From the NCBI GenBank assembly GCA_964550855.1, contig CAZKBQ010000016.1, forward strand, positions 1 to 64,000: a DNA stretch of 64,000 nucleotides. The letters run 5' to 3'. The notes below the pieces were generated by a model that saw only the letters and a list, made by a program, of their open reading frames with translations, had not been told where the DNA came from and made no database searches. Of the stretch, positions 32,157-40,768 are shown in pieces; the first letter of the stretch is position 1; each line of letters starts with the position of its first letter. Source of the stretch: JAGOBP01 sp964550855. Its GTDB lineage: Bacteria; Chloroflexota; Anaerolineae; Fen-1058. The position numbers were made by a program, and so were the translations under genes.

Positions 32157-33161
32157 TCATACGATCAACATGGCGTCGCCAAAGCTGAAAAACCGGTACC
32201 GCAGCCGAATGGCCTCGTCATAAGCTCGATCGATATTGGGCTTACCTGCCAGCGCCGATACCAGCATCAGCAGCGACGAGCGCGGCAGGTGAAAATTCGT
32301 GATCAGGCCATCCACCGCCTTGAATTCAAAGCCGGGGTAAATGAACAACGCCGTGTCGCCCGAAAACGGCTGCAAATCGTGGCGCGCCGCCGTCTCCAGC
32401 ACGCGCACGCTGGTTGTGCCCACGGCAATTACCCGACGGCCCACTGCTTTGGCCGCTTGCACCTGCGCCGCCGTCTCCGCTGAAAACTCGATGAATTCTG
32501 TATGGATGTGGTGCTGCGTAATGTCTTCCACTTCCACCGGTTTGAACGTGTCCAGGCCCACATGCAATGTCACAAACGCCAGCTCAACCCCGCGCGCCTT
32601 CAAGCCCTCAAACACCCGATCGGTAAAGTGCAGCCCGGCGGTGGGCGCGGCAGCCGAACCGGGTGTGCGCGCATAGATCGTCTGGTAGCGTTCGGGATCG
32701 CGCAGCGGCTCGTGGATGTAGGGTGGCAGCGGCATCACGCCCAGATCGTTCAACGCGCCGTCGATGGGGTGATCAAACCGGATCACGCGCTCGCCGGTCG
32801 GCGACTGCTCGATCACCTCGGCCGCCACGGCATCGCCGACGAGCAGGCGCGTGCCCGGGCGCAGCTTGTGTCCACGCAGCAGCGCCTGCCACGTCACCTC
32901 GTCGATGCGGCGCAACAGCAAAATCTCCACTGCGCCGCCGGTGGGCTTGCGGCCGAACAACCGCGCCGGGATCACGCGGCTTTCGTTGGCCACCAACAGA
33001 TCGCCGGGGCGCAGCAGGCCGGGCAGATCGATGAAGTGATGATGACTGATCGCGCCGCTGCGCCTGTCCAGCAGCAAAAGCCGCGCCTGGTCGCGCGGCT
33101 CAATCGGGGTCTGGGCAATCAACTCCGGCGGCAGGTAATAATCAAAGTCCGATGTCTTCAT
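32157..33161 (-). CDS. queA: tRNA preQ1(34) S-adenosylmethionine ribosyltransferase-isomerase
   Basis: QueA transfers the ribosyl part of SAM to preQ1 in tRNA, making epoxyqueuosine. The opening TSDFDYYLPPELIAQTPIEPRDQARLL region, followed by LPGLLRPGDLLV, SAAPTAGLHFT, VTLHVGLDTFKPV and TNFHLPRSSLLML, is diagnostic (short pieces quoted). Length 334 is at the short end for the family. It is 12 bp downstream of ruvB, a common bacterial neighbourhood (ruvB-queA). Confidence 0.97.
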   Translation of the reverse strand: MKTSDFDYYLPPELIAQTPIEPRDQARLLLLDRRSGAISHHHFIDLPGLLRPGDLLVANESRVIPARLFGRKPTGGAVEILLLRRIDEVTWQALLRGHKLRPGTRLLVGDAVAAEVIEQSPTGERVIRFDHPIDGALNDLGVMPLPPYIHEPLRDPERYQTIYARTPGSAAAPTAGLHFTDRVFEGLKARGVELAFVTLHVGLDTFKPVEVEDITQHHIHTEFIEFSAETAAQVQAAKAVGRRVIAVGTTSVRVLETAARHDLQPFSGDTALFIYPGFEFKAVDGLITNFHLPRSSLLMLVSALAGKPNIDRAYDEAIRLRYRFFSFGDAMLIV

Positions 33162-33173
33162 CAGCAGTACTGT

Positions 33174-34196
33174 TTAGAGCAAGCTCGCCTGCTCGGGCCG
33201 ATCGGGAAACGGCAGCCCCAGATGTTCATACGCGCGGCGGGTGGCCATGCGGCCGCGCGGCGTCCGATCGAGAAAGCCGAGCTGCAACAGGTATGGCTCG
33301 ACGACATCCATGATGGTGTCAGACTCTTCGCTGATCGAGGCCGCGATCGTCTCCAGGCCCACCGGCCCGCCGCCGAACTTCTCGATGATGGCCTTCAGCA
33401 CGCGCCGATCGAGATCGTCCAACCCCAGCGGATCCACGTCCAGCAGCGTCAACGCCTCGGCGGCCAACGGCCCGTTGACGGCGCCGTCGCCGCGCACTTG
33501 CGCGTAATCACGCACGCGCCGCAGCAGGCGCAGCGCCACGCGCGGCGTGCCGCGCCCGCGCCGGGCGATCTCGGCCAGGCCGCTCTCATCCACCGTCACG
33601 TTCAGCAGGCCGGCCGCCCGCCGGATGATTTGCTCCAGCACGGGCTGCTCGTAATAGTCCAGCCGATAGACCGCACCGAAGCGCGCGCGCAGCGGCGCGC
33701 TGACCAGCGCCAGCCGCGTGGTGGCGCCCACCACCGTGAAATGCGGCAGTTTCAGGCGGATGTTGCGCGCCGACGGCCCTTTGCCGATCACGATGTCGAG
33801 CGCGAAATCTTCCATGGCCGGATACAGCACTTCCTCGATCGCGCGTCCCAGGCGATGTATCTCGTCGATAAACAACACGTCGCCCGCTTTGAGATTGGTG
33901 AGGATCGCAGCCAGATCGCCGGCACGCTCAATGGCCGGGCCGGAGGTGACGCGCACGTTCACCTTCATCTCGCCCGCCACAATGTGCGCCAGGCTGGTCT
34001 TGCCCAGCCCGGGCGGACCGTAAAACAAGATGTGATCCAGCGCCTCACCGCGCTGCCGAGTGGCCTGAATGAGAATGCCCAGATTCTCCTTCAGCCGTTC
34101 CTGGCCGGGAAAGTCGGCCAACCGCTGCGGGCGCAGGGCGCGATCGAGCGCGATGTCATCTTCACGGGCTTGGGGCGCAACCGGCCGATCGGACAT
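33174..34196 (-). CDS. ruvB: Holliday junction branch migration ATPase RuvB
   Basis: The hexameric AAA+ motor of RuvABC. Motifs: PQRLADFPGQERLKENL, P-loop FYGPPGLGKTSLA, Walker B VLFIDEIHRLGRAIEE, sensor 1 VVGATTRLALVSAPLRARF, and the C-terminal winged helix with LLQLGFLDRTPRGR. 340 residues, normal length. ruvA and ruvC are not adjacent. It is transcribed divergently from upp with a promoter in the 131-bp gap. Confidence 0.98.
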   Translation of the reverse strand: MSDRPVAPQAREDDIALDRALRPQRLADFPGQERLKENLGILIQATRQRGEALDHILFYGPPGLGKTSLAHIVAGEMKVNVRVTSGPAIERAGDLAAILTNLKAGDVLFIDEIHRLGRAIEEVLYPAMEDFALDIVIGKGPSARNIRLKLPHFTVVGATTRLALVSAPLRARFGAVYRLDYYEQPVLEQIIRRAAGLLNVTVDESGLAEIARRGRGTPRVALRLLRRVRDYAQVRGDGAVNGPLAAEALTLLDVDPLGLDDLDRRVLKAIIEKFGGGPVGLETIAASISEESDTIMDVVEPYLLQLGFLDRTPRGRMATRRAYEHLGLPFPDRPEQASLL

Positions 34197-34223
34197 GAGA
34201 GCATCCTCTGACAGAGTGCAGCG

Positions 34224-34229
34224 ATTATA
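34224..34229 (-). promoter_or_regulatory. -10 element of the ruvB-queA unit
   Basis: On the minus strand, a consensus TATAAT at 34229-34224, 28 bp upstream of the ruvB ATG. No good -35. Confidence 0.5.
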
Positions 34230-34266
34230 CCTGATTTGGCGCGCGGGCGCGTCGTCGCTTGACTGG

Positions 34267-34294
34267 TTGACATTTATCGTCGCTAGGTTACAAT
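34267..34294 (+). promoter_or_regulatory. Sigma-70 promoter of upp
   Basis: Consensus -35 TTGACA (34267-34272), a 16-bp spacer and TACAAT (34289-34294). AAGGAG before ATG 34328 is the ribosome-binding site. Confidence 0.75.
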
Positions 34295-34327
34295 CCGCCC
34301 AACACTCTTCGGCGCAAGGAGCGCATC

Positions 34328-34954
34328 ATGCCGCACGTCCACGTGAGCGAGCACCCGCTGGTCAAGCACAAACTCACCCTGTTGCGCAGCATCGACACCA
34401 AACCCAAGAAATTCCGCGAACTGGTGCGTGAACTGGCGATTTTGCTGGCCTACGAAGCCACCGCCGATCTGAACCTGGCGCCCAAGACGGTGATCACGCC
34501 CATGGGCGAAGCAGTTGGCCACGAACTCGGCGAAAAGATCGGCTTAGTACCGGTCCTGAGAGCAGGGCTGGGCATGGTCGAAGGTGTCTGGGAGATGATG
34601 CCCGCCGCCGAGGTCTGGCACATCGGTCTGTTCCGCGACGAGCGCACGCTGAAGCCCATCGCGTATTACAACCGCCTGCCCATCAGCCCGACGGTGGATG
34701 TGTGCCTGGTGCTCGATCCCATGCTGGCGACCGGCGGCTCGGCCTCGGCCACGGTGGACATCCTCAAGCGCTGGGGGGCGCGCCGCATCAAGTACATGGG
34801 CCTGCTGGCCGCGCCCGAAGGCATCGCCAAACTCAGCGGCGATCATCCCGACGTGCCGATCTACATCGCAGCGATCGACGAGCGCCTCAACGACATTGGC
34901 TACATCGTGCCGGGGCTGGGCGACGCGGGCGACCGGCAATTCGGCACAGGTTAA
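34328..34954 (+). CDS. upp: Uracil phosphoribosyltransferase
   Basis: It makes UMP from uracil and PRPP (pyrimidine salvage). 208 residues, the usual size. Motifs: VPVLRAGLGM, the PRPP-binding LDPMLATGGSASATVDIL, and the uracil-binding C-terminal IDERLNDIGYIVPGLGDAGDR. LRSIDTKPKKFRELVRELAI near the N-terminus is also characteristic. Own sigma-70 promoter; the next gene is 71 bp downstream. Confidence 0.97.
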   Translation: MPHVHVSEHPLVKHKLTLLRSIDTKPKKFRELVRELAILLAYEATADLNLAPKTVITPMGEAVGHELGEKIGLVPVLRAGLGMVEGVWEMMPAAEVWHIGLFRDERTLKPIAYYNRLPISPTVDVCLVLDPMLATGGSASATVDILKRWGARRIKYMGLLAAPEGIAKLSGDHPDVPIYIAAIDERLNDIGYIVPGLGDAGDRQFGTG

Positions 34955-35025
34955 ACAGCCGACGAGTAACGGCTGACGAACAGCCCGCCTCAAGATTATT
35001 CCTTACTCGTCACTCATTACACGCC

Positions 35026-35979
35026 ATGTCCGCCCTGCCCCTTCACGCCATCTATCGCGCGCAGCAGCGCCTGGCGCCCTATCTCGCGCCGACGCCGTTG
35101 ACGCGCTCGATCAGCCTAAGCGCACTGACGGGCTGTGACGTCTGGTTGAAATTGGAGAACCGCCAGCACACCGGCTCGTTCAAACCACGCGGCGCGCTGA
35201 ACAAGATTCTGTCGCTGAGTGACGAAGATCGAGCGCGCGGCATTGTCGCCGCTTCGGCGGGCAATCATGCGCTGGGGGTGGCGTACGCGGCGCAGGTGTT
35301 GAGCCTGCCCAAAGTGGACGTGTTCGTGCAGGCCAACGCCGCGCCCGCCAAGATCGCCAAGCTGCGCCGCTATCCGATCGAGCTGCACCTGATCGGCGAG
35401 CTCTTCGACGAAGCGCAGGCGGCGGCGCTTGAGTTTGCGGCACAGCACGGCGGGACGTTCGTGTCGGCCTACGACGATCTGGACGTGACCGCCGGGCAGG
35501 GCACGATCGGGCTGGAGATACTGACCGCCCGGCCCGATCTGGAGACCATCATTGTGCCTACTGGTGGCGGCGGCCTGATCGCCGGCATCGCCGTCGTCGC
35601 CAAATCGCTCAATCCGATGATACGCGTCATCGGGGTCAATCCGGCCGCATCGCCGTCGGCCTATCTGTCCAAACGCGACGGCTATCCGTATGAAACTTAC
35701 GCCAACGAACCAACGCTGGCGCACGGCCTGGCGGGCGGCTTTGGCCGCGTGCCGTTCATGGTCGGCATGATGTTGATCGACGACATTGTGCTGGTGAGCG
35801 AAGACGACCTGAAGCACGCCATGGCCGCGTTGATCGATACCGATCAGCTGCTGGCCGAGGCATCCGGCGCGGCAGGCGTGGCCGCGCTGCTGGCGGGTAA
35901 AGTGGCGAATGCGGGCGACTGCGCGGTGATCATCACGGGCGGCAACGTCGATGCGGCAACGCTGAAACAAGTATTGTGA
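35026..35979 (+). CDS. PLP-dependent threonine/serine dehydratase
   Basis: A fold-type II PLP enzyme of 317 residues. The Schiff-base Lys is in HTGSFKPRGALNK, the cofactor phosphate site is PTGGGGLIAGIA, and SAGNHALGVAYA binds substrate. It resembles catabolic threonine dehydratase (TdcB), serine racemase and related ammonia-lyases; it lacks the regulatory ACT-like domain of biosynthetic IlvA. ATG 35026 is chosen by homology of the N-terminus. A long same-frame extension overlapping upp is rejected. Its stop overlaps the next start. Confidence 0.85.
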   Translation: MSALPLHAIYRAQQRLAPYLAPTPLTRSISLSALTGCDVWLKLENRQHTGSFKPRGALNKILSLSDEDRARGIVAASAGNHALGVAYAAQVLSLPKVDVFVQANAAPAKIAKLRRYPIELHLIGELFDEAQAAALEFAAQHGGTFVSAYDDLDVTAGQGTIGLEILTARPDLETIIVPTGGGGLIAGIAVVAKSLNPMIRVIGVNPAASPSAYLSKRDGYPYETYANEPTLAHGLAGGFGRVPFMVGMMLIDDIVLVSEDDLKHAMAALIDTDQLLAEASGAAGVAALLAGKVANAGDCAVIITGGNVDAATLKQVL

Positions 35980-37016
35980 CGTCATTCTTCGCCATCTTCG
36001 CCGTTTCGCTGGCACTGTCATTGGCGCTCACCCCGCTTGCCGCGCGGCTGGGTCTGCGCCTCAACCTCGCCGATGAGCCGGGCGGCCGCCGCCGGCATCA
36101 CGGCAAGATCGCGCGCACCGGCGGCCTTGCCATCTACGTCAGTTTCATGGCGGGGGTGCTGCTGACGCTCACGCTCGATCTGCCGCGCAGCGATCCAAAT
36201 GAAGGGACGCGGCTCGCCGGCCTGATCGCCGGCACCACCGTGATGTTCATCTTCGGCCTGCTGGACGATCGGTTTGAATTCCGATCGGGCGTGCAGTTTG
36301 CCGCGCAGTTGTTGGCGTCGGTTATCGCCATCGCCTCGCTGATCATCATCGAGCGCTTCAACAATCCGTTCAACAACGAGCCGGTCATCATCGACAGCGC
36401 CGTTCTCATCGTCGCGCTGTCGTTGTTCTGGCTCATGGGCATGATGAACACCGTCAACTGGCTGGACGGACTGGACGGGCTGGCGGCCGGCATTGCCGCG
36501 ATCTTCAGCGCGATCCTGTTCATCGCCATGTTACGTGAAACTCCGGAACAGCAGCCGCAGCTGAGCCTGGCCCCCCTGCCCCTGGCGCTGCTGGGCGCGA
36601 CGCTGGGCTTTCTGCCGTACAACTTTTACCCGGCGCGCGTGTTCATGGGCTCGAGCGGCGCGCTGGTGCTGGGCTTTGCGTTGGGCAGCCTGGGCATCAT
36701 CGGCGGGGCGAAGGTCGCCACGGTGCTGCTGGTGCTGGCCGTGCCGATCATCGATGTGGCGTGGCTGATTGTATGGCGAATCGAGCACGGCCGATCACCA
36801 TTTGCGGGCGGGCGCGATCATCTGCACTTCCGATTGCTTGATCTGGGCCTCACGCAGCGACAGATAGTCGGCGGCTACTGGCTCATCAGCGGGCTGTTTG
36901 GCGCACTGGCGCTGGTGATTGAAGCTCGCATCTACAAACTGCTGGCGCTGGGCGTGCTGGCGCTGGTGACGTTGATAGTCCTGATCGTTGTGGCGCGGCG
37001 AAGCACCGACCGGTGA
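35976..37016 (+). CDS. Undecaprenyl-phosphate sugar-1-phosphate transferase (TagO/WecA type)
   Basis: An integral membrane transferase of 346 residues with about ten helices. It moves a HexNAc-1-phosphate from UDP-sugar to undecaprenyl phosphate, starting teichoic-acid-like or O-antigen synthesis. Motifs: RRHHGKIARTGGLAIY, catalytic Asp pair in FGLLDDRFEF, NTVNWLDGLDGLAAG, and the cytoplasmic HLHFRLLDLGLTQRQ (HxHH-like loop). GTG 35976 overlaps the previous stop (GTGA). It may feed glycosyltransfer such as the rfb cassette at the left of the window. Confidence 0.9.
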   Translation: MTSFFAIFAVSLALSLALTPLAARLGLRLNLADEPGGRRRHHGKIARTGGLAIYVSFMAGVLLTLTLDLPRSDPNEGTRLAGLIAGTTVMFIFGLLDDRFEFRSGVQFAAQLLASVIAIASLIIIERFNNPFNNEPVIIDSAVLIVALSLFWLMGMMNTVNWLDGLDGLAAGIAAIFSAILFIAMLRETPEQQPQLSLAPLPLALLGATLGFLPYNFYPARVFMGSSGALVLGFALGSLGIIGGAKVATVLLVLAVPIIDVAWLIVWRIEHGRSPFAGGRDHLHFRLLDLGLTQRQIVGGYWLISGLFGALALVIEARIYKLLALGVLALVTLIVLIVVARRSTDR

Positions 37017-37066
37017 GTGCCCGCTGCGCAGCTGCGACGTGGAAGTGAACGGCGGCCTGCAGTTGA

Positions 37067-37867
37067 TCAACGCCTCCGCTTGCGCGGCGTGGATTGCTGA
37101 TCATCGACCGATGTCGTATAGGCCACGCGCTGCCCTTTGACGCGCCCCACCATCAATTCGCCGAACCAGATTATGATCAAGAACGGCACGTTGACGACGA
37201 GCGTAATCGTGAACGCGGCCGCCAGCCAGCGCAGACCTTCGCCGATCAGATTGCCCACGCCCTCCACCGCCGAATTCAGGCCGAACACCAAAGCCAGCAG
37301 CAGCATCAACACACTGAACAGGATCACCGGCGGCCACGTCACCCGATCGGCCGGGCTGGGCACCATGGCGTTGGCAATGGCAAACAACAGGTACAGCCAC
37401 AACCAGGCATCGGGGGCATTGAGCACGCCGCTCAGGGACGCAATGACCCCGCCGATGTTTTCGGCGCGCACCGCCTCGCCCAGCGTGCTCACGCCGAACG
37501 CATACGTACTGATCAACAGCACGGCCAGGCCGCCAAACAACAGCGGCGCCAGCCCGATCAGACTGGCGCGCAGCGCATCCACCCGTTCCACCTGCACCGA
37601 TCCCAATCGGATGTGGCCGTCGGGCTGGCGGCGCGGAATGATGGTGAGATTGGCCGACTTGACGCCGAGCAGCGTCGCCATCAAAGCGTGCGACACCTCG
37701 TGCAGCGCCACGCCCGGCAGCAGCGGCAGCGCATACAACACGACCGCCATCTCCGGATCGCCGGTGAGCAAATACGCCACGCCGTGCAGATGCCGATGGA
37801 TCCATTTCTGCACCAGCACCAGCAGCATGAACGACACGACGAACCACAGATACGGTGTAATGGACAT
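37067..37867 (-). CDS. M50-like membrane metalloprotease homologue
   Basis: 266 residues with about six membrane helices. The helix containing LPGVALHEVSHALMATLLG has the HExxH zinc motif of intramembrane site-2 proteases, and a later NAMVPSPADR is close to the NxxPxxxxD/DG motif that supplies the third ligand Asp. The C-terminal ten residues are very basic. S2P enzymes cut membrane-spanning regulators; no substrate is evident. It converges on the TagO-type gene and has an independent upstream region shared with HU. Confidence 0.7.
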   Translation of the reverse strand: MSITPYLWFVVSFMLLVLVQKWIHRHLHGVAYLLTGDPEMAVVLYALPLLPGVALHEVSHALMATLLGVKSANLTIIPRRQPDGHIRLGSVQVERVDALRASLIGLAPLLFGGLAVLLISTYAFGVSTLGEAVRAENIGGVIASLSGVLNAPDAWLWLYLLFAIANAMVPSPADRVTWPPVILFSVLMLLLALVFGLNSAVEGVGNLIGEGLRWLAAAFTITLVVNVPFLIIIWFGELMVGRVKGQRVAYTTSVDDQQSTPRKRRR

Positions 37868-38002
37868 GATCGGCTCGACAAGCCCTCGCTTCAGCCGCGG
37901 CGCTTTCCGATAGACGTCGGTCCGGCCAAATGCGGTTGACTCAAACAGGCTGAAAACAAGCCCTTTGCGCGCTCACCCGCGTCCGCGCACAGCGTTGACG
38001 AT

Positions 38003-38031
38003 TTGCCTTTTTTCAAGACACTCGATATACT
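38003..38031 (+). promoter_or_regulatory. Promoter of the HU gene
   Basis: TTGCCT (38003-38008), a 17-bp spacer and TATACT (38026-38031). A second -35-like TTGACG (37995-38000) is 25 bp from the -10, too far. AAGGAG precedes ATG 38088. Confidence 0.6.
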
Positions 38032-38087
38032 AGCGTTAGCTCAGCACGCCCCCGCACACGGGCGAAACCACTCCAAGGAGAAATAGC

Positions 38088-38405
38088 ATGGCGGGCAAAC
38101 GTTTGACCAAATCAGAGTTCATCGGCGCGATCGCCAAAGAGAGCGGCCTCGAAAAGAAGCAAGTGGTGGCCGCGCTGGATGGACTGAACGCCGTGGTCGT
38201 GAAGCAGCTCAGCAAGGGCGCGGGCGAAGTGGTGCTCCCCGGCCTGCTGAAGCTGGTCACGGTCAAGAAGCCGGCCGTTAAAGAGCGCCAGGGCCGCAAT
38301 CCGTTCACCGGCGAGATGACGACCTTCAAAGCCAAGCCGGCCACCAAAGTCGTCAAGGCCCGCCCGGTCAAGGCCCTCAAAGACGCCGTCATCGCCAAGA
38401 AGTAG
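38088..38405 (+). CDS. HU/IHF-family nucleoid protein
   Basis: A 105-residue histone-like DNA-bending protein. The N-terminal dimerisation helices (LTKSEFIGAIAKESGLEKKQ), GEVVLPGLLKLVTVKK and the arm motif RQGRNPFTGEM are typical. The C-terminus extends about 12 residues beyond E. coli HU with Lys/Val/Ala repeats (KPATKVVKARPVKALK). It acts as a dimer compacting DNA. Single gene with its own promoter and a clear terminator. Confidence 0.95.
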   Translation: MAGKRLTKSEFIGAIAKESGLEKKQVVAALDGLNAVVVKQLSKGAGEVVLPGLLKLVTVKKPAVKERQGRNPFTGEMTTFKAKPATKVVKARPVKALKDAVIAKK

Positions 38406-38423
38406 TTTCCGCCACTTGCAACA

Positions 38424-38455
38424 AAAATTGCCCCGGCAAGCCGGGGCTTTTTGTT
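38424..38455. terminator. Bidirectional intrinsic terminator between HU and tpiA
   Basis: GCCCCGG (38430-38436), loop CAAG, CCGGGGC (38441-38447), followed by TTTTTGTTG and preceded by AAAAATT, so it works on both strands for the convergent genes. Confidence 0.93.
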
Positions 38456-38464
38456 GTCGCCGCT

Positions 38465-39229
38465 CTACTTCACTTTGGCCGTGCTCTTGATGATCTCGGC
38501 GAAGTCGTTGGCCTTCAGTGAAGCGCCGCCCACCAGCGCGCCGTCCAGATCGGGCATGCTCATGAACTCGACGATGTTGGCCGGGGTCACACTGCCGCCA
38601 TACTGCACCCGAATGAGCTGAGCCGTTTCTTCACCGAACATCTCGCTCAGCGGTCCGCGGATATTCAAGGCGACCACGCTATTCGCGCCCGCGCCGGTGG
38701 CGGCCTTGCCGGTGCCGATGGCCCACACCGGTTCATACGCAATCACGATCGATTTGGCCTGCTCAACGGTCAGTCCGGCCAGCCCGCGCCGCACCTGCCC
38801 GCTGACCACCTGCGCGGTCTCGCCCGCCTCATACTGGGCCAGCGTCTCGCCCACACACACGATCGGCTGCAGCCCTTTGTTCAGCGCCGCCTTGACGCGC
38901 TTGTTCACGGTCTCATCCGTCTCGCCAAAGTACTGGCGGCGCTCGCTGTGCCCGATGATTACGCACTCCGCCAAGCCCTTCAGCATTGCTCCTGAGATCT
39001 CGCCGGTGTAGGCGCCCTTCTCTTCCCAGAACATATTCTGGGCGCCGACCTTGATCTTGCTGCCGCGTAGCGCGTCGGCCACGGCGCTGAGCGCCACGAA
39101 CGGCGGGCACACGGCCATTTCGACGGTGTCAATATCGATGACCAGTCGGCGCAGTTCACGCACCAGCTCCACGGCTTCGTCGACGGTCTTGTTCATCTTC
39201 CAGTTGCCGGCAATAAATGGGGTTCGCAT
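38465..39229 (-). CDS. tpiA: Triosephosphate isomerase
   Basis: The glycolytic TIM of 254 residues. FIAGNWKMNKT holds the substrate Lys, IIGHSERRQYFGETDE the catalytic His, and VIAYEPVWAIGTGK the catalytic Glu with loop 6. VQYGGSVTPAN binds phosphate. ATG 39229 is preferred because AGGAG lies 6 nt upstream; ATG 39235 would have no spacing. It stands apart from gap and pgk in this window. Confidence 0.97.
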   Translation of the reverse strand: MRTPFIAGNWKMNKTVDEAVELVRELRRLVIDIDTVEMAVCPPFVALSAVADALRGSKIKVGAQNMFWEEKGAYTGEISGAMLKGLAECVIIGHSERRQYFGETDETVNKRVKAALNKGLQPIVCVGETLAQYEAGETAQVVSGQVRRGLAGLTVEQAKSIVIAYEPVWAIGTGKAATGAGANSVVALNIRGPLSEMFGEETAQLIRVQYGGSVTPANIVEFMSMPDLDGALVGGASLKANDFAEIIKSTAKVK

Positions 39230-39263
39230 GATCATCTCCTGTGCCCCGCAAAGTGTTGCCAGC

Positions 39264-39269
39264 ATTATA
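39264..39269 (-). promoter_or_regulatory. -10 element of tpiA
   Basis: On the minus strand, TATAAT at 39269-39264, 35 bp upstream of the tpiA ATG, in the gap after the caspase-like gene. No clear -35. Confidence 0.5.
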
Positions 39270-39295
39270 CCCGAACCGGCGGCGGGCGGCCGCCC

Positions 39296-40597
39296 TCAAT
39301 CCTGCAGCGCCACGGGCAGCAGCACAGCGTACAACCGTTGGGTGGTCAATCCGCCAAAATCCAGATACACATTTTGCACCTGCACTAGGAACTGCGCCGT
39401 CGGGTCGCCGGCGATCGTAAACGTGATCAGATTGTGCGGCAGCAGCGCGCTTGGCGACAGGGGCAGTCTCACCCGCTGCAGCCCAGTGGCGATGAACGGC
39501 TGCGGCGGACAAAAGGCGTTGAAGCAGACCGTCAGCGGCGGCGGCGGCCCGAACTGCGGAATAACCTGAAATTCAAAATCGAGCACGGGCTGACTGATCC
39601 GCCAGAAGTCCGCCGGATCGATCGGGCGTTCCATCGGAATCTGGCACTGCCCGTCCACGCTGCCACAGCTGCCGTTGCCGCGTCCGCCCGTCAGCGTATT
39701 CGTCGGCGCCACACCGCTGCCGCCGTGATCGGACGACCACCAGAAGAACTGCTCGTTGGGATTCATCTGTGCGGCAATCGAACCAAGCGTCTGCGTGAGA
39801 TTACGGCGCGTGGCGGAGATCACCGTGATGCCCGGATTGGGCGGAAATGGATCGCCGTCGGCGTCGCGGCCGGTGGGCCACTGGCCGTTATCATACAGCA
39901 CGTGAATCTGGCCGGCGGTGTAGCCGTAGGTCGAGGTGAGCAGATTGTATATCCGTACCAGATCGCCCCAGTGCCGCGCGCCGTTGGGATTGCCCGCAAA
40001 CAAAATGGCGTGAAACGACTGCGCGCCTGTGATGGCGACCGTCTGCGAATTGGGGCCTGATCCATATACTTGCGGATTCTCCAACGGGTTCGCGCCGTTT
40101 GGCCCGGTGGGATCATTCTTGGCCGCTTCACCCGCGGCCGTGCTGATGGGCTGGGTGGGCGACATGGCCAGACTCTGCGCCAGCGCCCGCAAATAGAAGT
40201 CCTCCGACGCGCCGCCCCAGCTGCACTGATTATGCCGTGAAGCCGATTGCGCCGACAGCGTGCAGCTGATGCCCGCTCGCGCCAATTCGTCGATCATGCC
40301 GCCGCCGAAGCACTGTCCGAACACAAACACCATGCTCTGGCAGTTGGTGATGCCCAGCGTCGAGGTGATGTAATACACAAACTCCCGATCCCAGATCGTA
40401 TCGCCGCCGGCCGCTGGCAGGTTGGAATTCTGATCGTCGGGCTGCGGCACCCACTCGGTGTATGGCGGCCCGCTCGCCACCGAAGCAGCGGCGTCGCGCA
40501 CCAGCCCCAGCACGCCCGCCAGCATTACCCCCGCGACCAGCAGGCCGGCCGCCACCACTACCGTAGAACGGACACGCGATCGATGGTTGCGGTACAT
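39296..40597 (-). CDS. Exported caspase/legumain-like protein with permuted order
   Basis: 433 residues with an N-terminal membrane anchor or signal (basic RNHRSRVR then a hydrophobic 11-32 stretch). It has a Cys strand-turn VFVFGQCFGGGMIDEL and a His motif FFWWSSDHGGSG, the dyad signatures of C13/C14 caspase-fold peptidases. In those families the first strand (here FHAILFAGNP) and the DHG precede the Cys; here the Cys element comes first, then the first strand, then DHGG. A C-terminal beta domain completes it. Several Cys suggest disulfides. ATG 40597 is taken because a signal follows; activity is unproven. Confidence 0.6.
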   Translation of the reverse strand: MYRNHRSRVRSTVVVAAGLLVAGVMLAGVLGLVRDAAASVASGPPYTEWVPQPDDQNSNLPAAGGDTIWDREFVYYITSTLGITNCQSMVFVFGQCFGGGMIDELARAGISCTLSAQSASRHNQCSWGGASEDFYLRALAQSLAMSPTQPISTAAGEAAKNDPTGPNGANPLENPQVYGSGPNSQTVAITGAQSFHAILFAGNPNGARHWGDLVRIYNLLTSTYGYTAGQIHVLYDNGQWPTGRDADGDPFPPNPGITVISATRRNLTQTLGSIAAQMNPNEQFFWWSSDHGGSGVAPTNTLTGGRGNGSCGSVDGQCQIPMERPIDPADFWRISQPVLDFEFQVIPQFGPPPPLTVCFNAFCPPQPFIATGLQRVRLPLSPSALLPHNLITFTIAGDPTAQFLVQVQNVYLDFGGLTTQRLYAVLLPVALQD

Positions 40598-40744
40598 GGC
40601 GCCCTCCCAAGCTTGAGATAAACCAGTATAAGGGCCGGAGTCAATCGGTGTCAATATCAGAGCCGTGAAAGCGCGGCTTGTGCGCGCAGCTTCAAATCCG
40701 AGAACCATCGTCGCCGGCGACCAGCTGCCCGAGACGGTTGAATA

Positions 40745-40753
40745 TGGTATGAT
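40745..40753 (+). promoter_or_regulatory. Extended -10 promoter of the Amt-like gene
   Basis: TGGTATGAT (TATGAT at 40748-40753), 15 bp before ATG 40769, so the mRNA leader would be very short. No strong -35. Confidence 0.45.
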
Positions 40754-40768
40754 TGGGCGCGAATCAGC

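Noticed and set aside
34702..35025. N-terminal extension of the PLP dehydratase overlapping upp
   Set aside because: The extension is an out-of-frame shadow of upp rich in Arg/His; the enzyme fold begins just after ATG 35026.
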